Part shown: positions 18,059 through 27,334 of the stretch, one piece after another
Layout of the letters: every line of letters starts with the position of its first letter
How positions within the stretch are numbered: the stretch's first letter is position 1
Source: B25-G16 sp964549945
GTDB taxonomy: Bacteria > Desulfobacterota > DSM-4660 > Desulfatiglandales > B25-G16
DNA length: 64,000 bases
NCBI GenBank assembly: GCA_964549945.1
Contig: CAZJXD010000006.1
Location: forward strand, 38,756 to 102,755
Direction of reading: 5' to 3'
The notes under the pieces: model-generated
Seen by the model: only the letters and a program-made list of their open reading frames with translations
What the model was told of the DNA's origin: nothing
Databases searched by the model: none
Translations under genes and position numbers: made by a program

Positions 18059-18075
18059 TGTTCTGGCGGCAACAG

Positions 18076-18651
18076 TCATTCAGCCGGCCATCGTTCACTG
18101 AAAATCCATTTTGATGTTGACTTGTATACCTTTTTTGGCGGCTTGTAATCCGGATGCGGCACGCCCACATTGATCCCAATGACCTGCCTGTATTTTTTCG
18201 GGACCCCCAGGAGTCGGTCCACCTCTTTCTCGGCATCATCGAAGTAAGCAAATAACTGGGTGCCCAAGCCCTCGGGCAAGGCTGCAAGACAGAAGTTCTC
18301 CACAAACAGCCAGGCGCTTCCCAGGTCCGCTCGATGCGGATCGGTCGGTTCGGGTGCATAGGTATAAACCACCACAGACGTACTGTTATTAAAGACGCCC
18401 TTCTGTATATCCAGCATGGCGCGTCCTTTCTTCGTATCAGGCGTCCAGGTTGCGTTCAGCTTTCTCTTGATATCACCCAGCCTGTCCCGGGTCACGGGAT
18501 CTTTTACAATGACGACAAACCAGGCTTGCTTGTTGCCTGCGGAAGGAGCCATGGATCCGGCTTTCAACAGGCGTTTCAGCTGTTGCGCGCTGGGGGGAGC
18601 AGAAAATTTTCGAATCGTCCGTCGATTTTCAAATACATCCCAAAGTTCCAT
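18076..18651 (-). CDS. Nitroreductase family protein
   Basis: 191 residues of the FMN-dependent nitroreductase fold: the N-terminal RRTIRKF block, MAPSAGNKQAWFVVIV, GSAWLFVENFCLAA and a C-terminal INVGVPHPDYKPPKK. Such proteins reduce quinones, nitro groups or flavins using NAD(P)H. ATG 18651 is chosen over ATG 18672 because AAAGGA lies 8 bp upstream of it. Physiological substrate unknown. The gene stands alone between remnants. Confidence 0.88.
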   Translation of the reverse strand: MELWDVFENRRTIRKFSAPPSAQQLKRLLKAGSMAPSAGNKQAWFVVIVKDPVTRDRLGDIKRKLNATWTPDTKKGRAMLDIQKGVFNNSTSVVVYTYAPEPTDPHRADLGSAWLFVENFCLAALPEGLGTQLFAYFDDAEKEVDRLLGVPKKYRQVIGINVGVPHPDYKPPKKVYKSTSKWIFSERWPAE

Positions 18652-18785
18652 TGATCGATTCCTTTCATGCATTAGGTTATTATTTAAAGACGTGCATTGA
18701 TGTAAAGAAGCAAAAACAAAAAGGGTCCCGAAAAATTGTTATTCTGCATGATATTTATCTCTCTGCCAAGCCTTTTGTTGTTCTT

Positions 18786-18893
18786 TTACCCTCTCATCGC
18801 CATCAACTCCCCCACAGCCTTGAAGTAATCCCCCTGCACCGTGCGACTGGATAATTGCTTGGATTGGATCATGCAAACCTTCTGTGGGAATTT
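18786..18893 (-). pseudogene. Unrecognised C-terminal gene remnant
   Basis: A 35-codon open stretch after TAA ends with RTVQGDYFKAVGELMAMRG and TAA 18786. It reads like the end of a real protein but has no good start, and I cannot name the family. The remaining DNA from 18652 to 19114 shows no other coding signal. It may be the tail of a gene lost from this spot. Confidence 0.25.
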
Positions 18894-19114
18894 TTAATGC
18901 TTTGAAGTGCGGTTTCTTCATTCATCACGGCTAAAACCACAGGAATCGGATTTATCTTTACAAAAGAAGCGTTTTGGTTCTAATGTTATGCTTCACCAGG
19001 AGACGTTATAGGCATCGATAGATAGGTATTTTTTGTCCCCTGAATTGTAAAAGAAAATTGCGCTCTGTACACCCAATATGCTGATACAATGCGATCAGTG
19101 CGGAGGATTCGGCA

Positions 19115-20626
19115 ATGAACAATAAAAGAGTAATCATAATAGGCGGCGGGGTCTCCGGCTTATGCGCAGGCAGCTACCTTCAGATGAATGGCTATGACAC
19201 CGAGATCTTTGAACTGCACACGATTCCCGGCGGTTTATGTACCGCCTGGACTAGAAAGAGCTACACCTTTGACTTCTGCATTCACTGGCTTATGGGTTCT
19301 TCGCCCTCTGAACCGCTTCATAAGTTATGGAACGAACTCATCGATATGGAAAAACTGGAGTTCGTGGATCATGAAATCTTCTTCCAGGTCGAGGATACTC
19401 AAGGCAATACACTGCGGGTATTTACCGATATAGACAAATTAGAGAAAGAGATGAAGCGCGCAGCGCCCGAGGACAAGGACCTTATTGAGGAGTTCATCGG
19501 CGGGATCAGGAAATTCCTCCCCTTCCGCATGCCCGTTGAAAAAGCACGCGAGCTAATGAATGCTTTTGATGGCTTTAAGATGATGGTTAAAATACTCCCG
19601 TACCTCAGGGCATTTAAGAAATGGGAAAAAATGAGCGCCGAGGAGTTCTCATCCAGATGCAGAAACCCCTTGCTCAAAAAGGCAATCCTGGAGATGTTTA
19701 TGCCTGAGACTTCCGTATTCTTTCTCCTTATGACCCTGGTGAGCATGCACAAAAAGGGGTCCGGGTATCCCGTCGGCGGGTCGCGCAATTTCGCCAAGCT
19801 CATCGAAAACAGATACGTAACCCTTGGCGGGAAGATCCATTATAAATCCAAGGTGGAAAAGATCATCGTTGAAGACGACTGCGCACAAGGCATAAAACTG
19901 GAGAACGGTGATACCCATATGGCGGACATCGTCATCTCCGCAGCCGATGGATACAGCACGATTTATAAGATGCTGGGCGGAAGATATGTCAACGAAAAAC
20001 TGCGTGATTATTACAGCGGGGGGAGCGATAAATTGAAGCTGTTCCCTTCCCTGGTATTTATCTCACTCGGGGTTGCCAGGAGATTTGATGATGAACCTCA
20101 TGCCCTGTCATTTCCCCTGAAAAAACCCCTGGTCGTAGATGACAGCATGACTTACGACTATTTACGTGTCAGGATCTTCAACTTCGATCCGACACTTGCG
20201 CCAGAGGGAAAAACCGCTATTACCGTGATGCTCGGCACCTACAATCATGAATTCTGGGTAAATCTCAGGGAAAAGGATATCGAAAGATACAACCGGGAAA
20301 AAGAGAGGATTGCCACCGAGGTCATTGAAGCCCTGGAGGAGCGATTTGGGAACATCAAATCCAATATAGAGGTAGTCGATGTTTCCACCCCCGCATCTAT
20401 AATACGATACACGAACAACTGGAAGGGCAGTTTTGAGGGCTGGCAGCCCAATCCGGGGACATTGATGCTTCGGATGGATAAGACCCTGCCGGGCTTAAGA
20501 GATTTCTACATGATCGGGCAATGGGTGGAACCGGGTGGCGGGCTTCCTCCGGCAATAATGTCCGGCAGGAATGTGACCCAGATTATCTGCAAGAAGGATG
20601 GGAAGAGATTCACGACACAGGCCTGA
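19115..20626 (+). CDS. Phytoene desaturase-like FAD-dependent oxidoreductase
   Basis: 503 residues. The dinucleotide-binding motif IIGGGVSGLCAG is at the N-terminus, followed by ELHTIPGGLCTAW and CIHWLMG. The CrtI/retinol-saturase-like C-terminal FAD motif is present as MIGQWVEPGGGLPPAIMSGR. The family covers carotenoid desaturases, isomerases and saturases. No carotenoid genes are nearby, so the substrate is unknown. The start has GGAGG about 9 bp upstream. Confidence 0.88.
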   Translation: MNNKRVIIIGGGVSGLCAGSYLQMNGYDTEIFELHTIPGGLCTAWTRKSYTFDFCIHWLMGSSPSEPLHKLWNELIDMEKLEFVDHEIFFQVEDTQGNTLRVFTDIDKLEKEMKRAAPEDKDLIEEFIGGIRKFLPFRMPVEKARELMNAFDGFKMMVKILPYLRAFKKWEKMSAEEFSSRCRNPLLKKAILEMFMPETSVFFLLMTLVSMHKKGSGYPVGGSRNFAKLIENRYVTLGGKIHYKSKVEKIIVEDDCAQGIKLENGDTHMADIVISAADGYSTIYKMLGGRYVNEKLRDYYSGGSDKLKLFPSLVFISLGVARRFDDEPHALSFPLKKPLVVDDSMTYDYLRVRIFNFDPTLAPEGKTAITVMLGTYNHEFWVNLREKDIERYNREKERIATEVIEALEERFGNIKSNIEVVDVSTPASIIRYTNNWKGSFEGWQPNPGTLMLRMDKTLPGLRDFYMIGQWVEPGGGLPPAIMSGRNVTQIICKKDGKRFTTQA

Positions 20627-20672
20627 GTGCCATTATCGCCGATGCAAGAAACAGCCTGCCGGGGTACTCTGA

Positions 20673-21395
20673 TTAATTCCCCCTCCCCTTTGGAGACTTT
20701 CCCACGCCGTTGAGTTTCGCCATTATGGGGATAGAGATCTTGGGCCTCTCGGGATAATTGGTCTTCAGCCGCAATACACCGCGGTAGTTGCCGGGGGGTC
20801 CGGGGATCGTGGAGAAGCGGATCCTGAAGGACCTTCCTGCTTCAACCTCCTCTATGGTATAGGTCACCTTAGTGCCCAGGTCAAAGCTGCCCTCCTCGAG
20901 CTTCAGGGGCCGTTCCTCCCCGGCCTTTACCATCACACTTCCCCTAACCTTCTGGCCCGCAGGCCCTCTCAGGTACACGAATTTGGGAGAGAGATAGATA
21001 GGCGCCTTGACAAAGGCCTTGATGTCCACTGCTTCAACCTTTTTTCGTGGATCATTGGTGAAGATCCTCGCCCTTTTCCTGATCTCCCCCTGATAACCCT
21101 TGGTATTGATCCTCAAGGTGATCCTTCCCTCCCCGCCGGGGGGGATTACCCTGTCATATCGGGCTACCGCACAGCCTCAGCCAGGGCTGACCTTTCGTAT
21201 CTCAAGGGCCTCGTCACCCTTATTTCTGACGGTAAAGGTATGCTCGATGACCTCGCCTTCCTTGACCTCCCGGGCGTCGAAGAACTTCTCCTCAAGTACA
21301 ATCCTTGGCCCCGTGGCCTGCTGAGCGAGGCCAGCGGGAAGGTAAAGGAACAGCCAGATAATCAAAAGAAATGCCCCGAATACTACTCTTTTCAT
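20673..21395 (-). CDS. DUF1573 secreted protein with in-frame TGA: candidate selenoprotein
   Basis: Read through TGA 21177-21179, this is 240 residues in one uninterrupted frame. A signal peptide (hydrophobic FGAFLLIIWLFLYLP, cleavage near GLAQQ) is followed by the DUF1573 core ARIVLEEKFFD-like strand and TFTVRNKGDEALEIRKVSPG. The TGA at codon 73 comes next, then GCAVARYDRVIPPGGEGRI. Family proteins have PxCGC at this place, so the TGA falls exactly on the first cysteine, giving Sec-Gly-Cys. GAGGAG precedes ATG 21395 by about 8 bp. Either selenocysteine is inserted or the gene carries one nonsense mutation. It lies downstream of a corrinoid-activation gene on the same strand. Confidence 0.7.
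21143..21168 (-). promoter_or_regulatory. Candidate bacterial SECIS hairpin after the TGA
   Basis: In mRNA sense, bases 13-29 after the UGA form GCCC-GAUAUGACA-GGGU, with two more G-C pairs at bases 9-10 and 33-34 across an internal loop. The apical loop starts with G at base 17. Bacterial SECIS elements have a small apical loop with an early G about 16-37 nt past the UGA, so the geometry fits. The stem is short, and a competing GGCU/AGCC hairpin directly follows the UGA. Confidence 0.4.
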
Positions 21396-21554
21396 CCCAT
21401 TCTCCTCTCGCGTAAACCATTTCGAAATGGTATCCAGCTTGTCTCCAGCTGATAAAGCAAACCCTTACTCAAAGAAGATAAAAGACGGCCCTCACCCTGT
21501 CAAGCATGAAAGTACCACGAGACATCGAACGCCATGGGGAATACCGCTGACTCA

Positions 21555-22235
21555 TCATTCCTTCCCGATCCCATACTCCATGGCGAGCTGCTCGCTGTAT
21601 TCGGCCTTTCGTGATGGACACGTTTCTCTCTTGCACAGCTGACAGCTATAGAATGGGATCTCAGTGGGAAAGTAGATGCCGGATATCGACTTGAAAGGGT
21701 TCATGACAAGGCTTTTCTCCAGCCTCACGCCAATTGCCCCTTCCACATCGCCGAGGATCGAGAACAAAGGTCCTTGATTTTCAATGGCCCAATCCCTGAG
21801 GGATCCCGGGCTCATAGAGGAGAGGGTGGTGAGGGCATATCGAGACCTCAAGAGATCTTCAAGATAGCTCCGAACCGAGGCAAGTGCTGCATTTCCAATG
21901 GTATCGAGATAGTACTGGTCCAGGATATCGGGGCATGCCCTGGCCTCTTCCTCCAAGGCTCCGCCGATGGTCAATACAAAGGGAAAGACCCGTTCCACAC
22001 GATCCAGATTCCTCCGCAATACCTTGCTTTTCAGGTACACGCCGTCTATCCTGATCGTATCATCGAGCCTTTCCTCTATATAGCAAACCCTGTAGGCAGC
22101 GCTCGCTTTTATAAGGGCCCGGGCGCGTTCGATGAGCCATTGGACCTGACTCCAATCCCCCCTTCGCCCCATATGGAGCCTTCTTTTAATCTCTTTATGG
22201 TCAAAGATTACCGGTATGGGCCTTATGATTTCCAT
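21555..22235 (-). CDS. Vitamin B12-dependent methionine synthase activation-domain protein
   Basis: 226 residues resembling the stand-alone MetH reactivation-domain family, thought to help corrinoid methyltransferase systems (family knowledge). Visible are the GGALEEEARACPDILDQYYLDTIG region, SMSPGSLRDWAIENQGPLF and the C-terminal cysteine cluster FYSCQLCKRETCPSRKAEY. ATG 22235 is preferred because the upstream 41 codons of open frame lack family-like sequence. Any partner methyltransferase is outside the window. Confidence 0.8.
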   Translation of the reverse strand: MEIIRPIPVIFDHKEIKRRLHMGRRGDWSQVQWLIERARALIKASAAYRVCYIEERLDDTIRIDGVYLKSKVLRRNLDRVERVFPFVLTIGGALEEEARACPDILDQYYLDTIGNAALASVRSYLEDLLRSRYALTTLSSMSPGSLRDWAIENQGPLFSILGDVEGAIGVRLEKSLVMNPFKSISGIYFPTEIPFYSCQLCKRETCPSRKAEYSEQLAMEYGIGKE

Positions 22236-22477
22236 CGAACAATATCCTGAAAGCCACGGTAATGTGAGACCCCCTGGCAACGGCAGTATAGAGAAGAGGG
22301 GTGTATGGGTCAAGCGGGAAACCATCCCACAATGGAGCAAACACTTTACCCTTGGCAAAAAGGAGGATGTGAATTATGTTGATAAAATTAACGTTTCTCC
22401 TGAAAACTGTGTAGAGTTTCTTTGATCAATAACCCTGAAGCGAAGCGCCGAGGTCTTTTGCCGAAATGGAGGTGACT

Positions 22478-24958
22478 ATGAATGAGGTGAATCCAGTCCA
22501 CTATTCGATACATCTTGAACCAGACCTGAGGGCCTTTAAGAGCTCCGGAAGGGTTGAGATTTCGCTCGAGGCCACAGGAGCTGTGAATGAAATAACCCTG
22601 AACGCCAAGGAGCTGACATTGGTGAGCTGCAAGCTCCTGAGAGACCGAGAGTTCATAGGGTGCCCATTCTCCGTGGATGCCCGTAAAGAAGAGGTTGTGG
22701 TCCGCCTTCCCGAGGAGATGACGGGCGATATAACCCTTGCAATCACCTTTATGGGAGAGATAAATGACCGGATGGTTGGATTTTACCGAAGTCGCTACCT
22801 CGCGGGAAGTGAAGAGCGATATTGTGCGGTCACGCAGTTTGAAGAGAGCGACGCGCGAAGGGCATTCCCGTGCCTTGACCATCCGCTCAAGAAAGCGACC
22901 TTTGATATCGAGCTGGTGATCGATGGGCAGCTCGCAGCCATCTCCAATATGCCGATCGCCGAGGAAACACCCATGCCCGATGGCCGGAAAATGGTTCGGT
23001 TCCGGCAGACACCAAAAATGTCCACCTACCTTCTGTTCATCGGCGTTGGAGAGTTCGAGTTCATCGAGGATGCGCAGGAGACCATCCTTCGTGCCGCCAC
23101 CATGCCCGGAATGACCATGCACGCACGCTTTGGACTTGAATTCGGGAGAAAGGCCCTTGAGTTCTGTGAGGAGTACTACGGTATACGCTACCCCCTGCCC
23201 AAGCTCGATCTAGTGACAGTCCCGGATTTCGCATCGGGTGCCATGGAGAACTGGGGTGCAATTACCTTCAGGGAAAACCTATTGCTACACTACCCCCATA
23301 TCACATCCAAGGCGGGGGAGCAGAGGATATGTGAGGTGATAGCCCACGAGATAGTCCATCAGTGGTTTGGGGATTTGGTCACACCTTCTGATTGGATGTA
23401 TCTCTGGCTGAATGAGAGCTTTGCCACCTACTTCGGATATGGTGTTGTGGCACACTTTAATCCCCACTGGGATATATGGGGTCAATTTCTTTACGGCCAG
23501 ACCAATGTGGCCCTCACCAGGGATGCCCTGCGGGAAACATTCCCCATAGAGCTTCCCGGAGGAGAGCACGCCGTGATCAACGCTAGCACCGCCCCGATCA
23601 TCTACAACAAGGGCGCGAGCATCCTGCGGCACGTAACGGGATATATCGGAGAGAATAACTTTAAGGAGGGCCTGAGACGCTACCTGCGGGAATATGAATA
23701 CTCGTGCGCAGCGAGCCGAAGCCTGTGGGAGGCATTTGAGGAAACCTCGGGAAAACCCGTGGTTACCATGATGAAGAGCTGGGTTGAGCAGGCCGGATTC
23801 CCCATCCTCATGGTCACGAGACAGGGCAAACAACTCCACATCTCGCAGAAGAGGTTCACCTATCTGGCGAATGAATTCGATCAGCTGTGGGTGGTGCCGA
23901 TTACGATCAGGATTTTTTGCCGTGACGAAAAACCAAAGACAATCACGGCCCTTCTCGATACCAGGGATGCGGTTATCGATATCGGGGGAGATGCCGTTGC
24001 CTACAAGGTAAATTTCAAGCAGGCCGGGTTTTATCGGGTCAAGTACCGCGATGTCGGAAACCTCGCTGAACTCGGCGCGCTCGTGCGGACTAAGGCGCTG
24101 CCGCCTGAGGATAGGTGGGGACTTCAAAACGACCTGTACGCCCTCACCAGATGTGGCGATGCCTCCCTTGATGAGTACCTCGATTTCCTATCCAACTACA
24201 AGGATGAGGATGAATTCCTGCCCCTCATAAGCATTGCCGCAAACCTCTACCATGCGTACCTCGTGCTCGAGGGCGCTCGAAGGACAAGGGCAGGGTCCTT
24301 TGGAAGATCGTTCCTTGAAGGCATGCTGTCCCGCATTGGCTACAAACCCGAACCGGGTGAAGCATATCCCCGCTCGATCTTGAGAGATTCCATTATGCCC
24401 CAGGCCGCGGTATACGGTTCGGAAGAGGTATCGGAATTCGCCAGAGGGGCGTTTTCCCGCCTGACCGGAGGTGGCGACATCCACCCGGACATCGCGAAGA
24501 GCGTTCTTTACATTGGGGCCTTGAACGGAGGCGGGCACGCCTTTGAATGGCTTAAAGACAGGCTCAAGACATCTGTGAGCGAGCACGAGAGGATGAACAT
24601 CTTGACAGCCCTCGGGGGATTCAGGGATACAACGATGATTGAGGAGGTGCAGGACTACATTCTCATGGAGGTTCCGAGCAGAAATAAATTCATCCCTATA
24701 AGCTCCATGGCCGCGAATCCACACGCTATCCCCTCTCTATGGGAATGGTTTGTGTCTCACCTGGATCTCCTCGATCAATTCCACCCGGCCCACTTTGAGC
24801 GCGTGATCGAGGCAATCGTCCCTATAGGTGGCATCGAAAAAGAGGCTCAGGTTCAAGCATTTTTTGAGGGCTACATGAGGGAAAAGGACAAGGCAAGGGA
24901 TGTGATAAGAATGTCGTTGGAGAAGCTACGGATAAACTCGAGAATGCGATATTCTTGA
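22478..24958 (+). CDS. M1 family metallopeptidase (aminopeptidase N-like)
   Basis: 826 residues, normal for M1 aminopeptidases, which cut N-terminal residues using zinc. GAMENWGAITFRE (exopeptidase motif) is followed by HEIVHQWFGD (290-294) and the third zinc ligand in LNESFATYFG, 18 residues later. An N-terminal beta-domain and an ERAP-like helical C-terminal domain are present. There is no signal peptide, so it is cytosolic. ATG 22478 is chosen because GGAGGTG lies just upstream; ATG 22466 overlaps that site. It is transcribed divergently from the corrinoid-activation gene. Confidence 0.95.
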   Translation: MNEVNPVHYSIHLEPDLRAFKSSGRVEISLEATGAVNEITLNAKELTLVSCKLLRDREFIGCPFSVDARKEEVVVRLPEEMTGDITLAITFMGEINDRMVGFYRSRYLAGSEERYCAVTQFEESDARRAFPCLDHPLKKATFDIELVIDGQLAAISNMPIAEETPMPDGRKMVRFRQTPKMSTYLLFIGVGEFEFIEDAQETILRAATMPGMTMHARFGLEFGRKALEFCEEYYGIRYPLPKLDLVTVPDFASGAMENWGAITFRENLLLHYPHITSKAGEQRICEVIAHEIVHQWFGDLVTPSDWMYLWLNESFATYFGYGVVAHFNPHWDIWGQFLYGQTNVALTRDALRETFPIELPGGEHAVINASTAPIIYNKGASILRHVTGYIGENNFKEGLRRYLREYEYSCAASRSLWEAFEETSGKPVVTMMKSWVEQAGFPILMVTRQGKQLHISQKRFTYLANEFDQLWVVPITIRIFCRDEKPKTITALLDTRDAVIDIGGDAVAYKVNFKQAGFYRVKYRDVGNLAELGALVRTKALPPEDRWGLQNDLYALTRCGDASLDEYLDFLSNYKDEDEFLPLISIAANLYHAYLVLEGARRTRAGSFGRSFLEGMLSRIGYKPEPGEAYPRSILRDSIMPQAAVYGSEEVSEFARGAFSRLTGGGDIHPDIAKSVLYIGALNGGGHAFEWLKDRLKTSVSEHERMNILTALGGFRDTTMIEEVQDYILMEVPSRNKFIPISSMAANPHAIPSLWEWFVSHLDLLDQFHPAHFERVIEAIVPIGGIEKEAQVQAFFEGYMREKDKARDVIRMSLEKLRINSRMRYS

Positions 24959-25002
24959 TCGTTGGCTCCGATTGAAACAGTACATGGAGCCCTATCGCTG
25001 CC

Positions 25003-25476
25003 TTACTCCCTCCTGATTGACCTCACTTCCGGAATCGAAGCTGCGAGAGGAAGGTGTGCCCCTCCGTGAACCCATATGCTTTCATCCCGTGTTTCAACGC
25101 GGAGATGGCCATGCTCATCGAAGAGCCTGGCCTTGATGAGGGTGAGATACCCGTTGGCAAATGCCTTGGTCCTCACCTCAATCAGCGCATGGCCAGATGA
25201 GCACAGTACGCGATAGCCATCGGAGGTGGGCTCGATGCTACATTTTCCGGGATTTTCGCCAATCCCTTTTGCCTCGAACTCCAAGAGCGGGCGAGCCTTT
25301 TCATCCATCAATCGGGCTGAGATGCGGGGTGTGGTCTCTCCTGGGGGCACAATATCAGCCAGAAGGAAAAAGCCATTATTGGAGCTCGGATCACCTACTA
25401 GGAAGCCCTGGGTGAGCATGCCGTTGACAAGGTAGTTGTGGTGAGCGCTTATATGGCTTTCTCGGTATTCCATCAT
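25003..25476 (-). CDS. Conserved-looking hypothetical protein, last gene of acd-etf operon
   Basis: 157 residues, not recognised. It is soluble, with no signal peptide, predicted mainly beta-strand (alternating hydrophobic runs such as GFFLLADIVPPGE and YRVLCSSGHALIEV), and has two cysteines. AGGAGG stands 5 bp before ATG 25476. It starts 13 bp after etfA on the same strand, so it is probably co-transcribed and may be linked to acyl-CoA oxidation. That link is inferred from position only. Confidence 0.7.
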   Translation of the reverse strand: MMEYRESHISAHHNYLVNGMLTQGFLVGDPSSNNGFFLLADIVPPGETTPRISARLMDEKARPLLEFEAKGIGENPGKCSIEPTSDGYRVLCSSGHALIEVRTKAFANGYLTLIKARLFDEHGHLRVETRDESIWVHGGAHLPLAASIPEVRSIRRE

Positions 25477-25488
25477 TTTTTCCTCCTC

Positions 25489-26499
25489 TTACATCCTCTT
25501 GCGCAGTGTTTCCAGCAATAGGGGCAACACGGCTGAACTCTCACCCACCAGCCCAAGGTCGGCCATCTTGAAGATAGGCGCCTGGGGATCCCGATTAATG
25601 GCGATAATAGTCTCCGCTCCATTGATGGCAGTCGTATACTGAAGGGCACCGGATGTACCGATTGAAATGAGCAGCCTCGGCTTCACCGTTTTTCCCGTCT
25701 GACCTAAGAGCCTCTCCTCATCAGCCCACCCTGCAAGCACCACAGGCCTCGTGGCTCCCACCTCACCTTCTAGCAGCTCCGCCAGTTCGAAGAGGAGCTT
25801 GAACTCCTCCCTCGAGCCCAGCCCTCTGCCGCCTACAATGACGACCTCGGCGTCCTCCAGATTGCTCTCTCGCGCTTGCTGGCGTCGTCTCCTCATAACA
25901 CGTACCCGTGCATCGGCTTCGACCTCTATCTCGGGATACACAACCCTGCCCACCGCATTGACGTTATGCGGAATCTCTTTGAATACACCCGGGTGAACGG
26001 TGGCCATTTGTGGCCTGCGATCCGAGGTTACCACCTCTGCGAGCAAGTTTCCGCCAAAGGCCGGGGTTGTCTGGAGCAGCAACCCCGTGTCCGGATCCAC
26101 CTCCAGGCTGATGCAATCCGCGCTCAGTCCTGTCCCCAGCCTCTTCGCCAGCCTTGGGAAGAATTCCCTCCCAAAGGAGGTGGCTCCTCCCAGGAGGATA
26201 TCGGGCCTGAAGGCCTCTGCCCATCGGGCTACCACATTCGCGTAGAGCTCAACCTGATAAAACTTGAGATCGGGATGTTCCGCCACCATGACCACATCTG
26301 CTCCATGAGCGATATATTCCATGGCATACTGGTGCACCTCCTCGCCCAGTACCAAGGCAGTGACCCCGGTGCCCAATGTTTCGGCCAACTCCCTGCCCTT
26401 GGCAATGAGCTGGAGGGTAACGCGGTTTTGAAAATAGTTCCGGTAATCCCCGAAAATCCAGACGCTACCTAACAAGCCGCTATTTTCCATCTTCCTCAT
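25489..26499 (-). CDS. etfA: Electron transfer flavoprotein alpha subunit
   Basis: 336 residues. The N-terminal domain is followed by the C-terminal FAD-binding half: VIVGGRGLGSREEF, then RPVVLAGWADEERLLGQTGK, SIGTSGALQYTTAI and AINRDPQAPIFKMADLGLVG. EtfAB takes electrons from acyl-CoA dehydrogenases. It overlaps etfB by 20 bp, and a second ATG at 26490 is possible. Co-transcribed with etfB and the dehydrogenase. Confidence 0.95.
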   Translation of the reverse strand: MRKMENSGLLGSVWIFGDYRNYFQNRVTLQLIAKGRELAETLGTGVTALVLGEEVHQYAMEYIAHGADVVMVAEHPDLKFYQVELYANVVARWAEAFRPDILLGGATSFGREFFPRLAKRLGTGLSADCISLEVDPDTGLLLQTTPAFGGNLLAEVVTSDRRPQMATVHPGVFKEIPHNVNAVGRVVYPEIEVEADARVRVMRRRRQQARESNLEDAEVVIVGGRGLGSREEFKLLFELAELLEGEVGATRPVVLAGWADEERLLGQTGKTVKPRLLISIGTSGALQYTTAINGAETIIAINRDPQAPIFKMADLGLVGESSAVLPLLLETLRKRM

Positions 26500-27334
26500 C
26501 CAGTATGCCTAAGGCCTCCAATTTGCCGATCAAACGTTCAACCAGCAGGTGGGGTGAACCGCTCACGAACTCGCCCTTCCTCATTGGCGCTGGCGGCAGG
26601 AGCCTCTGAACTCGCGTGGCGGATCCCTTGGGCCCCACTTCTTCCTCGCTCAGGCCCAATTCCTCTCGCCCCCATCGGACAATATCCCCTTGGGAAAAGG
26701 CCGTCTCCAAGGCGCCAAGGGCCAGAGATCGAACGGGACACAGTTCACGGCTCACCGAAATGAGCGCGGGCAGGGTCACCCGGACGGTATCAAAAAAACC
26801 ATCGCTTAGCCGTTCTACCACGAGAGAATCTCCTTCCAGGTTGATTTCGTTCACGCCGCACACCTGAGGGAGATCAAGTTCCTCGGCGATTTGAGGACCC
26901 ACATGGCCCGTATCGCTATCGGTGGTCTTCACACCGCAAAGCACCAGATCCGGAAAGGCCCCGAGCCTGGAGATAGCCCTGGCAAGCACATGTGATGTGG
27001 CCAACGTATCTGATCCCGCAAAGGCAGGGTCCGTCAACAGAATAGCACGATCGGCTCCGGCAGCGAGTGCCTCCCTTAGCGACTCCATGCTCTGGGGAGG
27101 CCCCATGCTCAAGACGGTTACCTGCCCGCCCGCACGCCCTCGCAGATCAAGGCCCGCCTCGAGCGCAACGCGATCGAGTGGGTTAATAATGCTCTCCACA
27201 CCTTCCCTGATGAGGGTCATCCTCTCCCAATCGATACGAATAGTCGGCTCATCGGGCACCTGTTTGATGCACACTACGATGTTCAAGCCCTTTGTCTCCC
27301 TTTTATGGTGCGATCCTGGACTATGTCCTTTCAT
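26480..27334 (-). CDS. etfB: Electron transfer flavoprotein beta subunit
   Basis: Up to 284 residues. The family start is NIVVCIKQVPDEP, followed by NPLDRVALEAGLDLRG, the DRAILLTDPAFAGSDTLATS stretch, LVLCGVKTTDSDTGHVGPQIAE and LPQVCGVNEI. ATG 27334 overlaps the acyl-CoA dehydrogenase stop (ATGA), but TTG 27286, with GGGAG 9 bp upstream, would give a more typical 268-residue protein. It pairs with EtfA to carry FAD and AMP or a second flavin. Confidence 0.94.
   Translation of the reverse strand: MKGHSPGSHHKRETKGLNIVVCIKQVPDEPTIRIDWERMTLIREGVESIINPLDRVALEAGLDLRGRAGGQVTVLSMGPPQSMESLREALAAGADRAILLTDPAFAGSDTLATSHVLARAISRLGAFPDLVLCGVKTTDSDTGHVGPQIAEELDLPQVCGVNEINLEGDSLVVERLSDGFFDTVRVTLPALISVSRELCPVRSLALGALETAFSQGDIVRWGREELGLSEEEVGPKGSATRVQRLLPPAPMRKGEFVSGSPHLLVERLIGKLEALGILDEEDGK

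Noticed and set aside
18739..18921. 60-codon minus-strand ORF starting MKKPHFKALK
   Set aside because: No ribosome site or family signal, and another frame over the same DNA (18786-18893) reads more like protein.
21177..21395. Treating 21177-21395 and 20673-21116 as two separate genes
   Set aside because: They share one frame, are joined by continuous DUF1573 sequence across one TGA, and the second part has no plausible start of its own.
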